DNA from: Oscarella lobularis
Lineage: Eukaryota > Porifera > Homoscleromorpha > Homosclerophorida > Oscarellidae
Assembly: GCF_947507565.1 (NCBI RefSeq)
Contig: NC_089181.1
Span: 379,501 to 443,500 of the forward strand
Direction: 5' to 3'
Length of the DNA stretch: 64,000 nt
Shown here: piece after piece, positions 45,401-55,670 of the stretch
Numbering within the stretch: position 1 is the stretch's first letter
Layout of the letters: every line of letters begins with the position of its first letter
Notes under the pieces: model-generated
Told to the model about the DNA's origin: nothing
Database searches by the model: none
Seen by the model: the letters and a program-made list of their open reading frames with translations, nothing else
Position numbers and translations under genes: made by a program

Positions 45401-45809
45401 CAACTTAACGTCATACGGAACTGAGGAAAACGTTTAGCGTACCTGGTCGATCGGAAGCTGAAGAATTGCGAGGAAGAGGTGTCGGACGGTTGCTACGTTT
45501 CATTGATGGACCTATACAACGTGAGACGAGTTCCACAACACCGATTTCCCGCGTGTATTCTTTCTATAGTACTTTGTGTGTATCCGCTTTTGTTAGGGGT
45601 CGCAGAAGACGGCGAAGTTGAGTAAACTTGGGCTCCAGACGACTGAATAACCGCGAACAAAGGAGGGCCTCATTCCATTCAAATTGACGGTTATTCCTAC
45701 GAGTACATACCGGTCCAGGCGGAGGACGCCGTTGCTGAGAGAGGCAGAGCGTCGCTAGTGCGACACAGACGACGGCGACGCGCACGATAAGCCCTACAGA
45801 CGCGCTCAT
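42413..45809 (-). CDS. Adhesion GPCR with HRM, GAIN/GPS and Pro/Gln-rich linker
   Basis: Signal peptide VGLIVRVAVVCVALATLCLS at the start (45809). A Pro/Gln/Gly-rich linker near 45350-45200 comes next, with repeats such as PPGPQNPGPQQPQQPPG. An HRM-like segment follows (VFRWPLARIDSTVRVPCP ... GWLKPNTSAC), then a GAIN region. The GPS motif is GGWSSDGCEVVE plus VCSCNHLTSFSVL, with the expected L/T autoproteolysis site. Seven TM segments follow: SYIGCALSILGLLVTLVC, STHIIFNFCISLLLSLIVF, LLLHFFLMSTFLWTLMEGIS, VAYFVSYG plus ALIVAVLLSI, VFLGTFAIPALIIVIFNLSI, MILVSSLLGLTWLFGVL and TTFHYIFAILNSLQGFCILL. The loop between TM4 and TM5 is unusually long (about 80 residues), acidic and Tyr-rich, with several N-glycosylation sequons. 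Ligand unknown. Confidence 0.9.
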
Positions 45810-45952
45810 GACCGTGACCTTAAATGAATATCCGAGAGCAAATAACAGACTCAAGTACGCGTGAGCCCCACGCAATCCGTTGATGTCATTGTACCAACCG
45901 GTGACCCCTAGTGCCTCTACTTTCCCACACAAACTAAACACGCTCTACCCAT

Positions 45953-48900
45953 TCAAAAATTTGTTTTCTCCTGCCGTCGCGTGGAACTGCGGACGGACAG
46001 AGGCGGATCTTTCAAAACGTCCAAACTTATCCGAGGTCCAGTCGTCCACTGGCGACCCGTCTCGTCGACGAGATTCGCTTCAACAGAGACGTCGTAGCGA
46101 CCGGAGTACGGAAGGCGGAGCAAAAACAACGCCGTGAAGTAATTATTTTTAGGGCGGACGAGCCGTTGAAGGGATTCGGGGCCCCACTCCGCTACGACCT
46201 ATATGCGCATAATTGAGTTCGTACCCGGTGGTTCCTGGCACGGGAAAGCGGAGGATGGGTCAAAACATTTACCTTGCCGGTGAAAGGATCAGCGGGAGGT
46301 GATCTCCTGTCGTGACATGTTGCTTTGACCGACAAATGCACCGAAGCCGGTTGACGATAGTAGCCTAAAAGAGAAGAAAGAAAATAGCACGAGAGCAATA
46401 CGTCGCACTGTCTTTGCCTTCGGTGCCCTTATGCTGAATGACGCCTTCGACTCCCAGAGTGAACATGTCGACGTTCGACGGCACGTCGGCTATATTCGTC
46501 TCCGAATTAGGGGTCGGTGTGAGGGCAAGCTGTGCAAAGGAACAAGGTTAATAATATGATTGGTAAGGGCGGCACTGCTCGCGCTTCTGTTTTTACCGTA
46601 ATCGACGTCACCTGCCTACTTTGGAAAAAGTATGGTGGAAAACAGAGAGGCGTCAGTAAAAAATGCCGCGACGCTTCGCACAAAAATTCAACAAGCTGAA
46701 ACGAATTCCAGCGTCATTGTGCGTACTGTACACAAAATCAAGTCGTACCTTAGCCGACAATCCGAGAGCGTGTAAGCGAGGAAGGTCGGCCTGAATATCA
46801 AAGGATGAGAACGCCACTCGATCGTAAGCTCGTTTCGTCGCACCTGGGTCTTCTTAGCTATTTGCTTGCAGCTCTTGAGTAGTAAACTCGACGCGGCCAC
46901 CGCTGTCGAAGAACCATCTTGACTGAAGTCGAACGCGGCGCCGAGAAATCCAAACGGCGAAGGACTAAAGAAAAAGTGCATGATATAAGATGCCCCTATC
47001 GATTATACGGAATTACCTTAAAACGGATGTTTCTTTGGGCACGAGAGTTTCAATGATTTTAGCCATAACAACGCAGCTGTGCTGAAGGCTGCAAAACACC
47101 ATCACCACCACCACCGTATAACTAAAAAGACGACATCTCCACATTGTTACGTACGTTAGAACATTAGTCAGCGTATCCTGATTTGCATCAAAAAGAGACT
47201 CGTATAGCTGACCGTACTCCAGCGCAATTTGATTAAATTCTACAGCATTGGCTGTCATCTGGAAAAAAATCGTCGAAAAAAAGTCCGCCAACGGCGCGTG
47301 CACGTTGATCTCGGACCTGAGACACGAAGTTCGGCGACGCGGAAGCGGAGCCTTGGGCCAAAGCCGGCGGTGGCGACGTAAAAAAACTGACGCACGACGT
47401 GTGAAATTGCAGATGTGCGTTCAAGAGACGAGCTCTCAGGTTGCAGTAGGCACACTGGAATTTCATGTGTCTCACAGAAGACGAGGCATTCTAACGTTAA
47501 TTTAGAAAAAAATCAATCCTTCTCATTTGCTCTCTCTACCTTGAGTTTCGTGGCTGCCAATCTGTAGTTTAGTACGACGTCGGGTAAAATTTGTCTCAGC
47601 TTCGGCACATCAGTGCACTGGGCGAATGCACTTTCAGCCAATGAAAGTTGACTTAGCGCCTGAAGCCAGTACACAAATTGTTCAGAGGCAACCTAAAGTA
47701 AAGGGATTAGAGTAACCACGAGGATCAAATGCCTATCGGACTTTCGTCGCGAGATCAGCAAAAATTGGCGCCGCGATAGAATGGTAGCCCTTGGAGATAT
47801 ATGGCTTTATCAATTAGGAAAAATCGTGTACAGTAGCGAGGTTCACCTCCTGTGCCGCTTTTTGTGCCACTGTATACGCCGTCCAGCCATCTGCTTGCGC
47901 CAACTTGCTCTCCAATTGGCTAGATATACTCTGGCGAAATTTTTGACGACTCTCCGACGTGTACAACCCCTGATTCAAGTGAAACAAGAGAGATGATACT
48001 GAACGCTAAAAGTGTACAAAAACGAGGTTTTCTTTCTTTCTTTCTTTCTATAATAGTAGTGCTATGACGTTTGTACCAATAACTCGCTTGAAGTCGATCT
48101 TTCAAGTAAACGCAGCAGGCCTTCGCGTGAAACGATAGCTTTTACGTCAAATGCATTGCAAGACGTCAACGTTATTAAACACTTGCACAGCAAAACGGAG
48201 AGAGGAACTAGAGAAAAGACGTTTCACCGCCTTCATTGATTGTAAAACTAGCGCCATACCGTTGTCAGCCGACAACATACTGACAATAATTTCCGAAAAG
48301 TGAGATACCGTGCTTGGGTCTTTTCTGGCAATCCTCACCAATGACGATAAAACGAGCTGTAAAACCAGTTGACAAAATACCAATGAAGAATCGTCTCACC
48401 TTAATTTTACTGTCCATTTCAGATGCATTAGAAAAATGCGCACAAGCCATGAGACAAGCTTCAATGGCAAGACACATCTCTTCCATGCAATCGGAATCAC
48501 AATCACCTCAAAAAAAAAACAATTGGATAGTCTGCTTACATATTATTATTATAAAGGAATACTTTGATCTAGATTAGCAACAATTGCCGCCGCTACACCG
48601 CATGCCAAGGCGCCCACAGACGGATTCAAATCATAGCAAAGCGCAAAACAACCCGGAAGTAAATCTAGAAGATACCAATCGCACGTTCTCGATTCAATAC
48701 AAAGACCGTTTTTTACCTTGATGCTGCATGTCAACAATCGCGAAAGAATAGGCGAGTGTGTTCAGCAGAACCAACGCGGATATTTTGACGTTATCTTCTT
48801 CACACTGCTTAGTGAACGTCCAGAGTCTCTAAACGGAATAAAAACGTTCTCGATAATGCGTCGTCACGTGTGCAGACGCAAACTAACTAACTTCTATGTG

Positions 48901-51900
48901 ATGTTCGTCGAATATGTGAGCTGATTTCACTGCAAGCGAGTCCAAATTATGCAGCGCTTCCGTCTTGATTGTCAATCTAGGATCGTTTTCTAGATAATTT
49001 AGAAGAAGTTCGATCTAAAGAATTTCTATAGAAAAGCGCACGAAGTCCTTTTCCTCTTGATCTACTTGTGGTTGAGTTTCAAGAACTGTCACTTGAGCAA
49101 GTTTGGTCAAGGTTTGTAGAGTTATAATTACGAAACTTTCGGCTGGATAAAATGACAAGAGTTCCGAGCACAAGATTCTTACCTAAAATATTTGACGCTC
49201 CCAGAACACGTAAATTCAACTATCCTTTCTATAATACTTTGCTTGACGTTTCGATGTCATGGTGCATGTGCTCAAATATCCGAAGTAATTTCAATTTAAC
49301 CGGCACCGGAGTAACCAATCCTAAAAGAGAACGGGAAGCCTTATACGGGGAGAAAGATTAATATCAAATGCGTAAACAAAAAAACGAAGATCTCGCCTAT
49401 TTACAATTCATCCCCACTCTCTCCATTCGCCAAAAAAGGCCCTCCCGCAATGGAGGACAAGATGAGGCTCCAAAAGGAAACGCTCGCCTTCTTTTCGGCC
49501 CTTCGTCGAAACGACGCGACGACGCTACGCGAACTCGTCGCCAAAGGCATCGACATCACGACGACGAAGACCGAAAGCGACAATCGCACGCCACTCGAAA
49601 TCGCCATCGAGTCGAACAGCGAAGAAATCGTACGAATTCTCCTCGAAGCCTCCGACCCCGCCCCCGCCTTTTCGACGAGGACATCTTCCGGCTTCAGCCT
49701 CCTTCAACTGGCCACGTTCAAGAGCACGAAATCGATAGTCGAACTCCTGCTCGCCCACGGCGCCGAAATTCGTCCGGAAAACGAACGCGGCGAAGGCATG
49801 GCAACGAAGAGTTGTCTCGCCTTGGCCGCTCTACGTCGTCGTCCCGCGAAAATCGACGTCGCTCGTCTCCTATTGGATCGCCTTTTGACGCTATCACGTG
49901 ACGACATCGTCATCGCATTAAATCACCAAGACGTCACGGGACTCGCGCCGCTTCACGATCATCTCGTCGCCCCGTTGCCGGGCAACAACGATTATCTCGA
50001 TTTTATACGCGATCTCTTGATCGCCGGCGCGTTCGTCGACGCGCAGAACGTCGCCGGTTTGACGCCGCTTCACGTCGCCGCCGCCGCCGGAAGTCGCAAC
50101 GTCGTTCGACTTCTCATAACACTCGGAAACGCTCGACTCGACATTCGTAATGCAGACGGGCTCACGGCGGCGGCCGTCGCTCGTCGACGCGGTCACGTCA
50201 ACGTGGCGAAGTTGATCGAACGTAGAGCGCGTCAAAAAGTCGATGGCACTGAATCGATGAGTCTGTACGAGACGGGAATGGGCGGTTGTCGCGTCGCCGT
50301 CGACGCGCTTCTATCCAAAGGAGCCCACGTCAACATGACGAGCGGCGGACGACGATCGATTTTACACGGCGCGGCGACGGGCGATCGCGTCGAATTGGCT
50401 CGCTATTTGATTCGTCGCGGCGCCAACGTCGTCGCGGAGGACGCGTGCGGTTGCACGCCAATCGACGTCGCCGCTCGACACCACAACTGGGACGTCGTGC
50501 GACTTCTCGTCGAGAATAAGAAGGGTGGCTTCGAGAGACGCAAAAAACGTCGACGCGGATGCAAGGAGCCGGAGTTCTACGCCGCGGAAGCGGGCCGACT
50601 TGATATGGTTTCGTTTCTCGGCTGCAATTGCTTAGAATCGGTGCTATTCGGCGGAGTCAAAGGCGGGCACGTCGACGTTGTGAATTTCGCTCTCGAGAGG
50701 GGAGTCGATCCCAATGCAACGAATGACGACGATTTGCGTGCGTTTGACGTGGCCGCGATTCGCGGTCGTTACGACGTCGCTCGACTGCTTCTGCGCCGGC
50801 CCGGCGTGTCGGCGAATCGACCGACGGGACGCGACGGGTGTCTATACCGATCGACGCTTCATTGCGTCGTTCGGACGAGAGGCGATCGCGACGTGACGCG
50901 AAACGCGATCTTTCTCGTTTTGCAATGCGACGCCGAAATTTCCGACGACGTCGATTGGCCGCCGGAATTGCGAGAATTGATTGCGGCGAATGGGAGAGGT
51001 GGGGTGAGGAGTTTGCAGTTCTGGTGTCGTCTCGTCATACGTTTCGCGTTGGGAGAAAAGGCGGAGAGGGGCGTGGATGAGCTACCTCTACCCAAGTCCT
51101 GCAAAGCCTATTTGCTCTGCAGGAATCTCCCCTAATTTCTTACCTTGGATCATTTCCGCGACTTTATTGCAGATTCCCGCTGCAAAGAGACTAATAAGAG
51201 ATACGTATATTTGTTGGGTTTATTTTTTCTTGGAAATTTGCTGCAGTATACCCAGATATATTGCTAAGTTTCACTGCTGCGAATATAGCGGCCTCTTGCT
51301 CCAATTTATCGTGAGATTCCAATCCCGTGCGAACGCTAAACAAGGCATCAGTACCGCTCTATCAAACATAAGGACTTGTTACCTGTGATGAACGTTTTTT
51401 CTCTCGGCTACAATTGGAGCCAAACTGCCAAACATTCTAATATAGAAATTATTATTTTCTCTCGCAACTTTGGCTGCAAATTTGAATTTGTACCGAAGAG
51501 TCAAGGATCTCGCGATTGGATCATTGCTGTGTATGACGGAAAAGATTCGCTTCATGAATTCGTCCACGTTGAGGATTTTTTCCAAGTGAGCCTGGCTATC
51601 TTGCACGACTCTCAATACGCACAAGCGAAGGAAATTGTTTCTACGAAACCAAAAATTAGATTTAGATTTACAGTTTTTTTTCTCTATGCGTACCCTTCGA
51701 GAAAGACGTCGGATAGCTTCAGAAAAGCCGCGTTGATTACAATTGCAAATGGAAATCGATCGAATAGCCTTCCAAAGCGAATTATGGATTCGCTTTGTTC
51801 GCCGACTTCCTTCGAACGGAGTCCTGCCGCGATTCGGAGAGTCAAAATACGTGTCGGAGATCTTTTCTCGTGCACCTTTGTCCAATTTCATCAGCGCCGC

Positions 51901-51954
51901 ATTCGCCTGCTGTCGCATTTCTTGCGAAAACGTTTGCGACGAAACGGCTGCCAT
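45953..51954 (-). CDS. INTS7: Integrator complex subunit 7
   Basis: Nuclear helical-repeat subunit of Integrator, which cleaves snRNA and paused mRNA transcripts. The N-terminus MAAVSSQTFSQEMRQQANAA then ALMKLDKG and FGRLFDRFPFAIVINAAFLK match the family. So do NFLRLCVLRVVQDSQAHLEK, EFMKRIFSVIHSNDPIARSL and FGSLAPIVAERKNVHH. Central HEAT-like exons (LKLLRIFEHMHHDIE; IELLLNYLENDPRLTIKTEA) and later exons (GALACGVAAAIVANLDQ) follow. The C-terminus runs to RRQEKTNF and the stop at 45953. Exons are short. One intron (49321-51143, 1,823 bases) is about 30 times the usual size and holds a complete ankyrin gene on the opposite strand. The start is 70 bases from that of CCDC167. Confidence 0.93.
49450..51135 (+). 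CDS. Intronless ankyrin-repeat protein nested in an INTS7 intron
   Basis: 561 codons without an intron, wholly inside one INTS7 intron on the opposite strand. The stop (51133-51135) is 8 bases from the INTS7 splice donor. About a dozen ankyrin repeats fill the protein: RTPLEIAIESNSEEIVRILL, FSLLQLATFKSTKSIVELLL, LTPLHVAAAAGSRNVVRLLI, RSILHGAATGDRVELARYLI, CTPIDVAARHHNWDVVRLLV and FDVAAIRGRYDVARLL. The C-terminal 100 residues (CDAEISDDVDWPPELRELI) resemble a SOCS-box-like end in spacing, but I cannot establish this. Lack of introns in an intron-dense genome suggests a retrocopy or a lineage-specific gain. Codon use is GC-rich like its neighbours. Function unknown; it may be a scaffold or E3 adaptor. 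Confidence 0.85.
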   Translation: MEDKMRLQKETLAFFSALRRNDATTLRELVAKGIDITTTKTESDNRTPLEIAIESNSEEIVRILLEASDPAPAFSTRTSSGFSLLQLATFKSTKSIVELLLAHGAEIRPENERGEGMATKSCLALAALRRRPAKIDVARLLLDRLLTLSRDDIVIALNHQDVTGLAPLHDHLVAPLPGNNDYLDFIRDLLIAGAFVDAQNVAGLTPLHVAAAAGSRNVVRLLITLGNARLDIRNADGLTAAAVARRRGHVNVAKLIERRARQKVDGTESMSLYETGMGGCRVAVDALLSKGAHVNMTSGGRRSILHGAATGDRVELARYLIRRGANVVAEDACGCTPIDVAARHHNWDVVRLLVENKKGGFERRKKRRRGCKEPEFYAAEAGRLDMVSFLGCNCLESVLFGGVKGGHVDVVNFALERGVDPNATNDDDLRAFDVAAIRGRYDVARLLLRRPGVSANRPTGRDGCLYRSTLHCVVRTRGDRDVTRNAIFLVLQCDAEISDDVDWPPELRELIAANGRGGVRSLQFWCRLVIRFALGEKAERGVDELPLPKSCKAYLLCRNLP

Positions 51955-52023
51955 GTTGACGTCTAGCGCACGCTAAATTTAAACAACCACCACGCGTTTC
52001 TCCTTGAAGATCATCGCGATCGA
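51955..52023. promoter_or_regulatory. Divergent promoter INTS7 / CCDC167
   Basis: Sixty-nine bases lie between the two start codons. No TATA box is visible. Confidence 0.5.
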
Positions 52024-52482
52024 TGTCAATCATAAAGCAGGTACGCTCATTGATCGGTTTACATTGATATCGACGTTTCCTCCTACAGATCGAAGAGGTC
52101 GAACAGCGTGCAAAAGAATGCCAAGACAAGCTCGACGAAATCGAAACTCAATTACGATTAGATGACGTAGGCGACATACGTAGGTAAGTTCCAGTTCTCG
52201 GTACAGTACGAGCGTCTACGTGATGACGTCATAAACCGCAATTTCCAGGCGGATGCTTCAAAAGAATCGGGAGAAAATTGAAGGCGATCTCGCTCATCAC
52301 GGTAACAACTGTTCTCATTTTTTCTTTCCCTGATTGATTTGGATTTAGAAAATGATCTGACGAAATTGAGGTCTGAAAATCGAAAGACGATGTTCGTTTC
52401 GTGTGCCGTACTGGCTCTCGTTTTAGCGATATTTTATTGGTTTACGGGTTTTGAGTTGAGAAGTCAAACAACTGACATTTGA
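52024..52482 (+). CDS. CCDC167: Small tail-anchored coiled-coil protein CCDC167
   Basis: Four exons give about 100 residues. MSIIKQ is followed by a coiled coil (IEEVEQRAKECQDKLDEIET; RMLQKNREKIEGDLAHH), then LTKLRSENRKTMFVS and a C-terminal membrane segment CAVLALVLAIFYWFTGF. Length, the coil, the L-RxENRK-M motif and the tail anchor match vertebrate CCDC167, whose molecular role is poorly known. Introns are about 50 bases. Confidence 0.8.
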
Positions 52483-52639
52483 ATACTTTCACTTCCGCCT
52501 CGCTTTTGTAATTGATTGGGGAACTGCCACTTCCCTTCACGTGCTTCCTTTGGCATGCATGCATGCACCGCCGGTTCGGTTCGTCACACCTGCTCCTTTA
52601 CCGCAGTATTCGCCCTCACGTCCTATGGTAGACCGGACT

Positions 52640-53306
52640 ATGATTCTGCTGCGTGTTCTCATCCTTTGCGTGCCGCTGATAGCATTGAGTCGAGGTAGTA
52701 CTGTCGTGATTTCCCGTGACGTTGTACCAACGTTGGCTGTGAAGCTGCTCCCGGGCAAATTTCCAGTTCTCGGCCACTCTTTACTGATGGTAGCGGTAGC
52801 AGTGAAAGTACGATGGCTACGACTCAGACGTTCAAGTTGCCGCGCCATGGTAAGACTTATAAAATCTATTGATTCATGCTAATCGGGGGGTGTATGTTCA
52901 GATATTCTCCCACTCGTCATCGCTGCTGCTGTAGTGTTTCCAATCTTGATTCTGTTGATTATCGTTGCCGTCATTTTATGGAGGTAACGCTCTCCCACTT
53001 CCGTCGAAATAATTTGCATCTATTTTTTTTACCTGTAGGAGGCGGAGACGAGGAAACGGGCCGTCTGCGACTTCCCAGGAATCTATTTACCAAGATCCGG
53101 CAGATGCGCTTCAAATTTCTCACTCAAATCTTGCCAACGAAAGCGATGATGATGAAGTTTACGCCGTGCCGTTTATTCTAAGCAGTAACCAATCGGCAGC
53201 GTACAAGAAACCCGCTCGTAGTGGTAGTAGAGACTATGAAGAAGTTCATATGTCAGCCAAACGGCTGCCAAGAGGCAGCGAAACTCTGTATGAGACTATC
53301 GATTAA
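52640..53306 (+). CDS. LAT-like single-pass adaptor with four phosphotyrosine motifs
   Basis: No known orthologue. Spliced exons give a signal peptide (MILLRVLILCVPLIALS) and an ectodomain of only about 40 Ser/Thr-rich residues. One TM segment (LPLVIAAAVVFPILILLIIV) and a basic stop-transfer (WRRRRRGNG) follow. The tail of about 75 residues carries tyrosines in SH2-type contexts: SIYQDPA, DDEVYAVPF, SRDYEEVHM and TLYETID. The YEEV and YETI types fit Src-family and related SH2 domains. Short ectodomain, one TM and a multi-tyrosine tail without a catalytic domain is the design of vertebrate LAT/PAG-type adaptors; common ancestry is not implied. The intron after LSR uses an acceptor at a CTGTGAAG that keeps the frame. 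The start at 52625 is an in-frame alternative. It heads the RTK cluster. Confidence 0.7.
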
Positions 53307-53515
53307 GTACAGTAATAACTATGTGCGTCCGTGTCCGTTGCCTAGTGCTGCGTTTGGTGCATGCCCATAACAGGCCTTTGGCATGCCAAAGGTTAGCTGT
53401 GACGTTCGTACCGATTGAGTGAGTCACGGTGAGTAAACTTCCGCGTTTCGTGGCTGCTCAAATAGACGCTCCTTTCGGATACGCTGTCATAGTGATATAC
53501 TGTTCGGAGAAAGCA

Positions 53516-55506
53516 ATGCTAGGAACAACGTTGGCTCTTCTCGTTCTCTACCTCAACGCCGCCAAAGGCGAAGAAAGTAATCCCAGTCCCTTTTGAGTTC
53601 TCTCGATTATAGCTGACTTCGACTACTGTAGCGCCTTACGTTCTCTTCACTCGAGGCGCAGCCGTGGGGAGTCGGCCAGCGACAGTCACGACTCAGGCTG
53701 CTCGTACTAATCACATCTACCTCAAGAACTACACAGCGTCGTTTGGAGTCAGCAGTTCGTCTACTCGTTACGTTAGTCCTCATCCAATTTCAATTGACTG
53801 CGATCGCAACGAGTCACTAATTTATGCTGTGGGATCGTACTCCGTCGGTTCCTTAGTCTACTCCGCTCTCTTTCGTGGCCCCATGACAGAACACAGTACG
53901 TTGTCACCCGTGGACGCGAAGCAACACAGCGGGAAAATGACGGGACTCTCGTTCAATCCATCAACTCGTTCTTTATATTATGGACTTGGTTCCCGAATCT
54001 CTTTGTATGAGATTTCCACAAAGACGACGAAGCTAGTAACGATAGCGCACGATGGACTATTCCTGAAGTCTGTGCTATCGCTTGCTGTTGATTCAAAGCG
54101 ACGGTATTCAAATCCATTCAATCTAAATATTTATTGCGATTATTGATTTTATAGCTTTCTCTACTATACGTACGGAGAAGGTCGTTTTCTGATGAATAGT
54201 GGTGCTTTGCTTAGAAAGGATTTATCACAAAAGCACGGCAAGACCACAGAGCTTGTTAATAAGCTAAAAAATCCAACGGGCTTGGCTGTTGATGAGACTA
54301 CAGGGAGCATTTTCTTCTCAGATGAACATTGGGCAAAAATATTCTGTTATGGATGCTCAACTCGTAAAATTCTGTCAACTGTGGGTAACACGTATTGGTA
54401 GTCTTCTTCTCAGTGTTTACTTTATATTTAGGTATTGAGTGAAGTCCCAAAATCTCTTTCTATTCTGAACGATAGATTATATTTTCGTTCCGACAACGCA
54501 TTTTATTCTCTACCACTGGATTCTTGGAATACGTCCACTGCAACAAAGATTTTTGATATGGAAGGTCATATTGCAGACTTTAAAGTAGTGCTTGGGGGAA
54601 AAGGTGCTGCTATGATAGATATAGACAAACTCCCTATCTAAAATTTCCTTTTGGGCAGAACTTCCTACACTCTCTACACCGGATACAGAATCATTCCTTC
54701 ATGCTGCCACAACTGACGCAAATGTCATGTTCCTGCCGACAGAAACGCCAACCGAATACGAAAAATACACAGAAGAAATTGATACTGATGATGTCATGCC
54801 ACTGTTCTTACCGACTAGAGAAATACCTACGGATCAAAGATTTCCTTTCGAACCGACTCGGACTAATACGTTATCAAAAGCGGCGAGACTCGAAAAAACG
54901 CCTACTCCTCCGTTTATTGCAAATTCAGCTGCACCAATAGAAAACAACGAGGAAACAGCTAACTCTGGCATTATTGCAGCTGCTGTTGCCGTTCCAGTTG
55001 TTGTTATCATTGTCGTTCTGATCGTAGTAGTGCTGCTGTGGAGGTAGGATTGATCATAAATAATTATGGATCTATATCATATGGTGGTTTTAAGAAAACG
55101 CCGGAGGTCAATGGAGCCAAAGGCGGCAGACAATCCGGCAAAAAACGTAAGATTGAGTATCTAATTCTAATTTTTACTTTTAATTTAATTTATTTAGAAT
55201 GCCCAAGATTGGGAGAATCCAAACTATGGTGCAGCACAAGGGAAAAGAAGTGATGGATCGTCGCTTGATAATCCAAATTATGCTTCCGGTAAAGCAAAAC
55301 CTGGAGTTGCTCTGGACAACGTCACGTATGGCGTAAAAGGGAAAGAAAAAAACCTGGCCAATCCGACGCAAACCAGTAGTAGTAGTCAGGAAAACGAATA
55401 CGAAGATCCAGTCAAGGCATTCCCTCCGGTCAAAGGACATTACGAGGAGATAGCAGGAAGCCAGTCTAAAGGCGGAAACGCGCCCATATACGAGGCAATA
55501 AATTAA
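53516..55506 (+). CDS. Beta-propeller receptor with NPxY/YEEI tail (propeller 1)
   Basis: Signal peptide (MLGTTLALLVLYLNAAKG), then a YWTD/NHL-like propeller of about 330 residues with blade motifs ISIDCDRNESLIYAVG, MTGLSFNPSTRSLYYGLG, NPTGLAVDETTGSIFFSD and SLSILNDRLYFRSDNAFYSL. A Thr/Pro/Glu-rich stalk, one TM (IIAAAVAVPVVVIIVVLIVV) and a basic stop-transfer (WRKRRR) follow. The tail of about 130 residues holds six tyrosine motifs: ENPNYGA, DNPNYAS, DNVTYGV, NEYEDPV, GHYEEIA and PIYEAIN. NPxY suits PTB domains and endocytic adaptors; YEEI and YEDP suit SH2 domains. The overall plan is like a minimal LRP-type receptor without EGF or LDLa modules. Ligand unknown. It is probably a substrate of a kinase such as the neighbouring RTKs. 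Confidence 0.75.
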
Positions 55507-55670
55507 ATTTTAGTTTGACGTCGCTCAGAACCTGCAGCTCTATATAATTAGCTTAGTAACGCACTTACGTCGGACCCCGCCACTTCCGCGTCACACGGTC
55601 TATTCCTGTGCACTCCCTGAATCTTCTCTCGCGGGGCGTTTGGCCGCGAGCAGTCCTTCACGTGAATCAC

